Shown: piece by piece, positions 50,724-56,406 of the stretch
How positions within the stretch are numbered: position 1 is the first letter of the stretch
Layout of the letters: every line of letters starts with the position of its first letter
Origin: Candidatus Riesia pediculischaeffi
GTDB taxonomy: Bacteria; Pseudomonadota; Gammaproteobacteria; Enterobacterales; Enterobacteriaceae
Assembly (NCBI RefSeq): GCF_002073895.1
Contig: NZ_CP012839.1
Coordinates: 104,395-160,800, forward strand
Direction: 5' to 3'
Length of the DNA stretch: 56,406 nt
Notes under the pieces: generated by a model
Told to the model about the DNA's origin: nothing
Databases searched by the model: none
What the model saw: only the letters and a program-made list of their open reading frames with translations
Translations under genes and position numbers: made by a program

Positions 50724-51617
50724 CTACCTTGTGCTAATCGCAACTATTTCATGATCCCTTCCTTTCACGACGACCAGATTAGCCATCTCTTTCACAGGAA
50801 AAATGTTCTCGTATAGATTAATCGTATTGATCTCCATCCACAACTCGTTGGCAATTTTTACGATCTCCGATTTTTTAAGACCAGAAAAACAACGAAAATG
50901 TGATCCTGGATACATGACAGATTGTTTACAAAATCTTAAAAATCTTCGTATATACCAATTTTTTAAGAGATCTTCTTTCGCATCAATATAGATAACAAGA
51001 TCGAAAAATGGAAAAAATTTTTGATATCCGCATTCACGAACATCTTGCAGGATGTTCACACCCTCTAATATAATTAGATCCGGAGATTCGACTATCTGCG
51101 TCCTGTTCGGAAAAATATCGTAATATATATGAGAGTACATCGGTACATACAATCTGTTTACACCGGATTTAATATCAGATAAAAATTTTCTGAAAAGATG
51201 ACTGTTGTACGATTGAGGAAACCCCTTTTTTTTTATGATACCTAATTTGTTCAACATAATATTGGGATACAAAAAACTATCTGTCGTGACGAGTTCTATT
51301 CTTCGATCCTTCAACCAATATTTCAACAACATCTTCATAAGATTGGCAGTGGTGCTTTTTCCAGCTGCGACACTTCCGGTGATAGCAATAACGTACGGGA
51401 TTTTATAGTCTCTTGAAAAATAGTTCAACGAGATGTATCTCTGAAACCTGTGAAGAATATAAAGTTTAAAAAAACTCCAGAACATATCACGACCAACTAA
51501 GCTGAATCCATTCTTTTTCACCATTCTAAGAGAACGTTCAGGAACAGTAAAATCAGGATAAGACGATCGGTTAAAAAACATTTTCATGGATTTATCTAAC
51601 TTTATAACGGATCTCAA
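50724..51617 (-). CDS. coaA: CoaA, pantothenate kinase
   Basis: CoaA phosphorylates pantothenate, the first step of coenzyme A synthesis. It has 297 residues (316 in E. coli); the N-terminus is shorter and diverged, and an ATG at 51587 is an alternative start. The P-loop GSVAAGKS is at 81-88, then TTDSFLYPN, MKKKGFP-like IKKKGFPQSY, and VYSH-like MYSHIYYD. In E. coli the order murB-birA-coaA-tRNAs-tuf is the same. It fits a symbiont that makes or uses pantothenate. Confidence 0.95.
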   Translation of the reverse strand: MRSVIKLDKSMKMFFNRSSYPDFTVPERSLRMVKKNGFSLVGRDMFWSFFKLYILHRFQRYISLNYFSRDYKIPYVIAITGSVAAGKSTTANLMKMLLKYWLKDRRIELVTTDSFLYPNIMLNKLGIIKKKGFPQSYNSHLFRKFLSDIKSGVNRLYVPMYSHIYYDIFPNRTQIVESPDLIILEGVNILQDVRECGYQKFFPFFDLVIYIDAKEDLLKNWYIRRFLRFCKQSVMYPGSHFRCFSGLKKSEIVKIANELWMEINTINLYENIFPVKEMANLVVVKGRDHEIVAISTR

Positions 51618-51918
51618 TAAAATGAAATTCTAAAGTTTTCACACACCCTTGTATTGTTCCATTAAATCAATCTTTTATAAAATAAATCTTATATTGACAT
51701 AGAAATCCATATGTGTTAAAGGATGGAGATGGTTCTTCGCAAAGATATTCCATCCGCGAGGATAGGACGATCTATTCAGCGAGAAAAAATTATGACCAGG
51801 AAACTCATTACACTTTTTGATATAATTTGGAAAGGTTTCATTTTTCAATGCAGAAAATTTCTACATGAAATATATGAATGTGATTTTTCATTATGAAATA
51901 ATGTTATAAATCTAATAC
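51618..51918. promoter_or_regulatory. Upstream region of the tRNA-tuf operon
   Basis: This spacer separates coaA (minus) from tRNA-Tyr (plus). A perfect -10 box TATAAT lies at 51821-51826 but without a good -35 at the right distance. A perfect TTGACA lies at 51694-51699, with a poor -10 (TTAAAG) 16 bases later. Either may drive the tRNA-tuf unit. The thrU gene, which opens the E. coli cluster, is not present here. Confidence 0.35.
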
Positions 51919-52001
51919 GGTGGGATGCCTGAGTGGTTAAAAGGAGCAGACTGTAAATCTGATGTCGATAGACTTCGAAGGTTCGAATCCTTCTCCCACC
52001 A
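51919..52001 (+). tRNA. tRNA-Tyr(GUA)
   Basis: Class II tRNA; acceptor GGTGGGA with TCCCACC and discriminator A, anticodon stem GCAGA/TCTGA-like pairing around loop CTGTAAA (anticodon GTA), variable arm with GTC/GAC pairing, T arm GAAGGTTCGAATCCTTC. Very similar to E. coli tyrU. CCA is not encoded. Confidence 0.97.
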
Positions 52002-52069
52002 ATAGAGATCTGCTTTATTATCCTTACAACATGATCATCTATCACTTGCACGGACATTTTCAAAAATAT

Positions 52070-52141
52070 GCGGGTATCGTATAATGGTTATTATATCAGT
52101 CTTCCAAATTGATGAAGCGGGTTCGAATCCCGCTACCCGCT
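52070..52141 (+). tRNA. tRNA-Gly(UCC)
   Basis: Acceptor GCGGGTA with TACCCGC, discriminator T as in other glycine tRNAs, anticodon loop CTTCCAA (anticodon TCC), T arm GCGGGTTCGAATCCCGC. Corresponds to glyT in the tRNA cluster before tufB of E. coli. No encoded CCA. Confidence 0.96.
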
Positions 52142-52145
52142 TGAA

Positions 52146-52220
52146 GCTGATATAGCTCAGTATCGGTAGAGCACACCTTTGGTATAGGTGAGGTCGGCAG
52201 TTCAATTCTGCCTATCAGCA
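52146..52220 (+). tRNA. tRNA-Thr(GGU)
   Basis: Acceptor GCTGATA with TATCAGC, discriminator A, anticodon stem CACCT/AGGTG around TTGGTAT (anticodon GGT), T arm GGCAGTTCAATTCTGCC. Corresponds to thrT, directly before tuf. It begins four bases after tRNA-Gly, so both must be cut from one transcript. CCA is not encoded. Confidence 0.96.
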
Positions 52221-52292
52221 AAATATAAGGAACATTCGTCTTTTTACTGAAAAGATGAAAGTTACTCATCTTGACAAGAGGGAAATTTAAAC

Positions 52293-53477
52293 ATGCCTAA
52301 AGAAAAATTTAATCGATCGAAGTTACACATCAATGTCGGAACAATCGGTCATGTCGATCATGGAAAAACAACCTTGACTTCGGCTATCACAACCGTACTT
52401 TCTAAAAAATACGGTGGAACCGCTTTTGCGTTCGATCAAATTGATAACGCTCCTGAAGAAAAAGAAAGAGGGATTACGATATCTGCTTCCCATGTGGAAT
52501 ACGATACATCTACAAGACATTACGCACATGTAGATTGTCCAGGACATTCAGATTACGTAAAGAACATGATAACAGGAGCTGCTCAGATGGATGGAGCGAT
52601 ATTGGTAGTCGCAGCAACCGACGGCGCGATGCCTCAAACGAGAGAACACATCCTTTTAAGCAGACAGGTTGGAGTACCCTACATAATAGTTTTTTTGAAC
52701 AAATGTGATATGGTTGAGGATCAAGAACTGCTAGAGTTGGTTGAGATGGAAGTTCGTGAACTTCTGAATCAATACAATTTTCCCGGAGATACAACACCAA
52801 TCATACGGGGGTCTGCTCTGAAATCCTTAGAAGGGGAAAAACAGTGGGAAGAAAAAATTATTGAATTAACAGATACCTTAGATTCATACATTCCTGATCC
52901 CAAAAGAGCGATTAATCTTCCATTTCTTTTACCTATAGAAGATGTTTTTTCAATATCAGGAAGAGGAACTGTTGTGACAGGAAGGGTAGAACAAGGAATC
53001 TTAAAAGTTGGAGAAGAAGTAGAAATTATCGGGATAAAAGATACCAAAAAGACAATTTGTACAGGAATCGAAATGTTTCGAAAATTGTTGAATGAAGGAA
53101 TGGCAGGAGAGAATGTTGGAGTTCTACTGAGAGGTATCAGAAGAGAAGAAGTAGAAAGAGGACAGGTGTTAGCTAAACCAGGTTCGATCAATCCGCACGT
53201 TAAATTCGAATCAGAAGTGTATGTTCTAAAGAAAGAAGAAGGCGGAAGGCATACTCCATTTTTCAACGGGTACCGTCCACAGTTCTATTTTAGAACTACC
53301 GATGTAACAGGGGTCGTAGAACTTCCATCCGATGTAGAAATGGTTCTTCCAGGAGATAATATTCATATCGTCGTGACACTTATCGAACATATAGCGATGC
53401 AAGAAGGTTTAAGATTCGCCATAAGAGAAGGGGGAAAGACCGTCGGAGCTGGAGTGGTCAGTAAGATTCTCGCTTAA
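52293..53477 (+). CDS. tuf: Elongation factor Tu
   Basis: EF-Tu delivers aminoacyl-tRNA to the ribosome. It has 394 residues, as usual. GTPase motifs are GHVDHGKTT (19-27), DCPGH and NKCDMV; domains II and III are intact through [13 protein letters not shown] and the C-terminal [10 protein letters not shown]. It sits at the tufB position behind the tRNA cluster. No second copy is found after fusA, where relatives with two copies have tufA. Confidence 0.99.
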   Translation: MPKEKFNRSKLHINVGTIGHVDHGKTTLTSAITTVLSKKYGGTAFAFDQIDNAPEEKERGITISASHVEYDTSTRHYAHVDCPGHSDYVKNMITGAAQMDGAILVVAATDGAMPQTREHILLSRQVGVPYIIVFLNKCDMVEDQELLELVEMEVRELLNQYNFPGDTTPIIRGSALKSLEGEKQWEEKIIELTDTLDSYIPDPKRAINLPFLLPIEDVFSISGRGTVVTGRVEQGILKVGEEVEIIGIKDTKKTICTGIEMFRKLLNEGMAGENVGVLLRGIRREEVERGQVLAKPGSINPHVKFESEVYVLKKEEGGRHTPFFNGYRPQFYFRTTDVTGVVELPSDVEMVLPGDNIHIVVTLIEHIAMQEGLRFAIREGGKTVGAGVVSKILA

Positions 53478-53536
53478 AAGCGAGCATCACGTTTTATACG
53501 ATATATTGGATTTTTGAGATTCATTATAGCACGATT

Positions 53537-53574
53537 TTAATAAGATGAATTCTTTCCAGAATTTATCTTATTAA
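53537..53574 (+). terminator. Strong hairpin between tuf and secE
   Basis: A 16-base stem, TTAATAAGATGAATTC (53537-53552) pairing with GAATTTATCTTATTAA (53559-53574) with one G-T pair and a 6-base loop TTTCCA. It lies 59 bases after the tuf stop. No T tract follows on the plus strand, so a simple intrinsic terminator is doubtful; an attenuator or RNase processing site between tuf and secE is as likely. Confidence 0.5.
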
Positions 53575-53611
53575 CTGCAACTATTAAAAAATACAAATTG
53601 GATACGTCTAA

Positions 53612-54004
53612 GTGAAAAATTTTTGGGAAGATCTATTTAATTTTATCCGTATTTATCTAAAAAATATGAGATGGTCTTTGTTCTTCTTCCTGCTCACTGT
53701 ATCCTTCATAGGAATGTTGTGGGGTAAATGGGGATCATCGACTGTTTTAATGGGATGTTATTCAATCATCTTCTCCTTCATTTCGACAACATTGGTATCC
53801 AAGATAAAAAAAACGCGTTTGCTGTTGAAGTTCATAGAAGATGTATTTCTAGAGATGAAAAAGGTACATTGGCCGAGCTTTCAAGAAACTTTGCGGATAA
53901 CCTTTGTCATCCTTTTAGTTGCAATGATCACTTCCTTCTTCATTTGGATGATCGACAATATTTTGGTCCGTTTGATTTCATCCATCATCACTTTAAGGTT
54001 GTAA
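53612..54004 (+). CDS. secE: SecE, protein translocase subunit
   Basis: SecE clamps SecY in the inner membrane. It has 130 residues (127 in E. coli) with three membrane segments, the gammaproteobacterial form. The functional part is the cytoplasmic [13 protein letters not shown] amphipathic helix followed by the third segment. The start is GTG. It pairs with SecY at 39301; nusG follows after one base. Confidence 0.96.
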   Translation: MKNFWEDLFNFIRIYLKNMRWSLFFFLLTVSFIGMLWGKWGSSTVLMGCYSIIFSFISTTLVSKIKKTRLLLKFIEDVFLEMKKVHWPSFQETLRITFVILLVAMITSFFIWMIDNILVRLISSIITLRL

Positions 54005-54005
54005 A

Positions 54006-54551
54006 ATGTCAAAGTATTCAGATATGAAATGGTATGTTATTCAATCTTTCTCCGGATTTGAAACTAAAGTACGAAGGTCTTTAAAAGAATATATCAGGCT
54101 TTACTCCATGGAAATGTATTTCGGAAGAATCATGGTTCCTTCCGAAGGAATCGTAGAGATGAGAGGTGGACAGAGAAGAAAAAGTGAAAGAAAATTTTTT
54201 CCAGGTTACGTTTTAGTGGAAATGGTCATGAACGAAAAAACATGGCATTTCATAAGAGGTATCCCAAAGGTAATGGGATTCGTCGGAGGAACACCAGATC
54301 ATCCGGCTTCAGTAAATCAAAAAGAAATAGGAGATATCATAGAAAAGTTACAAAAGATAGGAAATCGACCAAGACCAAAAACTTTATTTGAACCTGGAGA
54401 AATGATCCGAGTAAGTAGTGGACCGTTCGCTGATTTTAACGGAATAGCAGAAGAGATAGATTATGAGAAGAGTAGAATGAAAGTCTCGGTATCTATATTC
54501 GGAAGATCTACACCAGTCGAACTAGACTTTAGTCAAGTTGAAAAAATTTAA
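54006..54551 (+). CDS. nusG: NusG, transcription elongation and termination factor
   Basis: NusG couples RNA polymerase to ribosomes (through S10) and to Rho. It has 181 residues, the E. coli size. N-terminal [14 protein letters not shown] and [10 protein letters not shown], and the C-terminal KOW domain beginning [16 protein letters not shown], are all clear. The secE-nusG-rplK order is standard. Confidence 0.98.
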   Translation: MSKYSDMKWYVIQSFSGFETKVRRSLKEYIRLYSMEMYFGRIMVPSEGIVEMRGGQRRKSERKFFPGYVLVEMVMNEKTWHFIRGIPKVMGFVGGTPDHPASVNQKEIGDIIEKLQKIGNRPRPKTLFEPGEMIRVSSGPFADFNGIAEEIDYEKSRMKVSVSIFGRSTPVELDFSQVEKI

Positions 54552-54584
54552 ATCATCAGATATTCAAACATCGATAACATCAAA

Positions 54585-55013
54585 ATGAGCAGAAGAATAC
54601 AAGCAAGGATAAAATTAAGAATTCCGGCCGGTCAAGCAAATCCAAGCCCTCCCGTAGGTCCTATACTAGGACAGAAGGGGATAAATATCATGAATTTTTG
54701 TAAAACGTTTAACGATAGAACCCGCTCTATAGAAAAGGGAACCATCGTCTCAGCATCGATACATCTATATTCCGATAAAAACTTTGATCTAATCATAAAA
54801 ACATCACCTACCTCTGAACTTCTGAAAAAGTTCTCTGGAACGGAGATAGGATCTCCAAAACCAAATTCTGAAAAATCTGGAAAAATATCGAAGAACCAGA
54901 TCGAGAAGATAGCGAAAATCAAGATGAGCGATATGAACACGCGCAACCTATCTTCGATCATGCGATCAATAGAAGGTACAGCTAGATCCATGGGAATCAA
55001 GATTGAAAAATGA
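54585..55013 (+). CDS. rplK: Ribosomal protein L11
   Basis: L11 forms the base of the factor-binding stalk with L10. It has 142 residues, as in E. coli. AGQANPSPPVGPILGQKG, the hinge region and the C-terminal RNA-binding RSIEGTARSMGI are conserved. It overlaps rplA by four bases. Confidence 0.98.
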   Translation: MSRRIQARIKLRIPAGQANPSPPVGPILGQKGINIMNFCKTFNDRTRSIEKGTIVSASIHLYSDKNFDLIIKTSPTSELLKKFSGTEIGSPKPNSEKSGKISKNQIEKIAKIKMSDMNTRNLSSIMRSIEGTARSMGIKIEK

Positions 55014-55711
55014 AGATCATGAAATTAAAAGATAAAAAAAGTTCATCATATCATGGACACAAATATAAAAAGAAGTATCCGCTTGAAGAAGCAATAGTTT
55101 TTTTGAAGAGACAAAAACGCGCTAATTTCGTAGAAAGCGTAGATGTTTCCATACAGTTAGGAATCGATACGAAAAAAACCGAACAACATGTGATAGGATC
55201 CTTCATCCTTCCGAACAGTGTAAAAAGAAACGTCAGGATGGCAGTGTTCACAGGTGGAGAATCTGCAGAAAAGGCTAAGATGTTTGGGATCAAACTAGTC
55301 GGAATGAACGATTTAGCGGAAAAAATCTTAAAAGGAGAAAATAGGTTTGATATAATCATAGCATCCTCGGACGCGATCAAGACGGTTGGTAAGGTCAGCC
55401 ATATTATCGGTCCTAAAGGTATGATGCCAAATCTTAAGTTTGGAACCATCACCGATGATATCGAACTTTGTATTAAAGAAATCAAAGAGGGTAAGATATT
55501 TTATCGAAACGATAAAAACGGGATCATTCACACGTTGGTCGGAAAGGTTGATCTCGAATCTAAAAAAATAGAAGAAAATGTTAGGTTTTTTTTAAAACAT
55601 CTGATAAGATCAAAACCGAGATCGGTAAAAGGGACGTACATCAAAAAGATGAACATATCGACGACTATGGGAGTTGGTATTAAAATCGATCTTTCCGATG
55701 TTGTATCTTGA
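55010..55711 (+). CDS. rplA: Ribosomal protein L1
   Basis: L1 forms the mobile stalk at the E site; in E. coli it represses its own operon by binding the rplK leader. It has 233 residues (234 in E. coli). NFVESVDVSIQLGID, GPKGMMPNLKFGTIT and YRNDKNGIIHT are conserved. The N-terminal 30 residues are Lys-rich and diverged. Confidence 0.98.
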   Translation: MKIMKLKDKKSSSYHGHKYKKKYPLEEAIVFLKRQKRANFVESVDVSIQLGIDTKKTEQHVIGSFILPNSVKRNVRMAVFTGGESAEKAKMFGIKLVGMNDLAEKILKGENRFDIIIASSDAIKTVGKVSHIIGPKGMMPNLKFGTITDDIELCIKEIKEGKIFYRNDKNGIIHTLVGKVDLESKKIEENVRFFLKHLIRSKPRSVKGTYIKKMNISTTMGVGIKIDLSDVVS

Positions 55712-55890
55712 ACTTTCTTCGATCTCGACAATCTATTTGTTCAACGCTTTTTTCAACTTTTCTCGATCTTCAAAAGGGACGTCGTATGAAATGATTTCGT
55801 ATTCGAAAGAAAAGAGTAGCTCCATATTTATGAAGACTATCGCCTTGTGATTTCCTTCATTGAACGAACGAAAAGATTATAGTTAGTATC
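55712..55890 (+). promoter_or_regulatory. rplJ leader region
   Basis: In E. coli the long leader before rplJ holds the binding site for the L10-L12 complex, which represses translation, and a promoter. This 179-base leader may do the same. The only clear fold is GTATGAA/TTCGTAT around ATGAT at 55784-55802. It does not by itself show the known L10 target, so the assignment rests on position. Confidence 0.35.
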
Positions 55891-56382
55891 ATGTCAAAAA
55901 ACCTTGAAAAAAAAACAAAAAAAGTAAGAATTATAAAGAAACTTTTAAAAGACGCTGTATCTGTGTTCATCGCAGATTACCGAGGAATCAGCAACAATCA
56001 TATGAACGATCTTCGTATAATCTGTAAAGAAGAAAAAATATCTCTCCAGATTCAAAAAAACACGGTATTTAAAATAGCTTTCAACAACACTCAATATTCG
56101 TCTTTAAAAAAATTTTTTGTTGGACCGACCATCGTCGCTTTTTCTGTTGGAAATCGTCCATCATCGATAGTCAAGATATTTAGGAACTTTATGAAAGAGA
56201 ACTCTTCTTTTTCAATAAGATCAGGAATGATCGGAGAGGATACCGTAGTGGAAGGGGAAGTAATGAGTAAATTAGAATCGATACGTTGTCGAGAAGAAGC
56301 TTTTCTGAAGTTTTCCATGGTAGTCAGAGAAATATCTATCTTAAAATTTCTGCGTCTATTAAAAAAGATCGTTAGTATTTGA
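55891..56382 (+). CDS. rplJ: Ribosomal protein L10
   Basis: L10 anchors the L7/L12 dimers on the large subunit. It has 163 residues (165 in E. coli). The N-terminal RNA-binding domain includes VFIADYRGISNNHMNDLR and GPTIVAFS. The C-terminal helix that binds L7/L12 is present but diverged, ending in FLRLLKKIVSI. The window ends shortly after it. Confidence 0.97.
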   Translation: MSKNLEKKTKKVRIIKKLLKDAVSVFIADYRGISNNHMNDLRIICKEEKISLQIQKNTVFKIAFNNTQYSSLKKFFVGPTIVAFSVGNRPSSIVKIFRNFMKENSSFSIRSGMIGEDTVVEGEVMSKLESIRCREEAFLKFSMVVREISILKFLRLLKKIVSI

Positions 56383-56399
56383 ACCGTAATCCTTCCAAG

Positions 56400-56406
56400 A
56401 AGGAGG
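56400..56406 (+). promoter_or_regulatory. Ribosome binding site of the next gene, presumably rplL
   Basis: The window ends in AAGGAGG, a full match to the 16S anti-Shine-Dalgarno. The next gene in the conserved order is rplL (L7/L12), which needs high translation because four copies per ribosome are used. Confidence 0.7.

Noticed and set aside
52769..53266. A 165-codon minus-strand open frame inside tuf
   Set aside because: Shadow of the conserved tuf codons; no motif and no ribosome binding site.

Overview
The window looks like a chromosome segment from a strongly reduced, AT-rich gammaproteobacterium of the Enterobacterales type, most plausibly an obligate insect endosymbiont. Four observations support this. 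Nearly every gene has a close Escherichia coli-type counterpart. The gene order of several ancestral enterobacterial blocks is kept, but genes have dropped out of them. The spacers are long, AT-rich and contain no convincing gene. Lys/Asn/Ile-rich proteins are common. A louse symbiont such as Riesia, or a relative in the Arsenophonus lineage, would fit, but the species cannot be fixed by reading alone. All three stop codons are used normally, so this is the standard bacterial code.

Layout: (1) 1-11665 is the division and cell wall cluster: the tail of murE, then murF-mraY-murD-ftsW-murG-murC-ddl, a decayed ftsQ, ftsA and ftsZ. lpxC is missing after ftsZ. (2) 12392-13852 keeps tRNA-Ser(UGA), tusE and fabA. 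(3) 14748-17256 is dnaB-alr. (4) 17358-22443 is pth, prs and ispE on the minus strand, facing away from prfA-prmC. hemA and lolB, expected between ispE and prfA, are gone. (5) 22841-26146 carries tRNA-Ser(GGA), murJ, tRNA-Val(GAC), riboflavin synthase and tRNA-Phe(GAA). (6) 26770-43635 is the str, S10, spc and alpha ribosomal block from rpsL to rplQ, without a tuf copy and without rpmD. (7) 43642-46846 (minus) is trkA, fmt and def, without rsmB. (8) 47126-50631 is tsaC, aroE, murB and birA. coaA follows on the minus strand. (9) 51919-56406 is tRNA-Tyr, tRNA-Gly, tRNA-Thr, tuf, secE, nusG, rplK, rplA, rplJ and the ribosome binding site of the next gene, presumably rplL.

Functionally the segment supplies peptidoglycan precursor synthesis (murB to murG, mraY, alr, ddl, murJ), the division ring (ftsA, ftsZ, ftsW), most of the ribosome, RNA polymerase alpha, protein secretion (secY, secE) and translation accessory steps (def, fmt, prfA, prmC, pth, tsaC, tusE). 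A few cofactor enzymes (riboflavin synthase, pantothenate kinase, biotin ligase) fit a nutritional symbiont.

No mobile element, CRISPR array, phage gene or obviously foreign gene cluster was seen, and no new multi-gene system. The main observations are signs of erosion. Three otherwise intact essential genes (ftsW, fusA, fmt) each carry one frameshift with conserved sequence on both sides. There is a recognisable ftsQ remnant in the ddl-ftsA spacer. Several core genes are missing from conserved operons. A few enzymes have lost domains or motif residues. The frameshifts could be real mutations, transcript-level corrections or sequencing errors, and this cannot be decided from the sequence alone.
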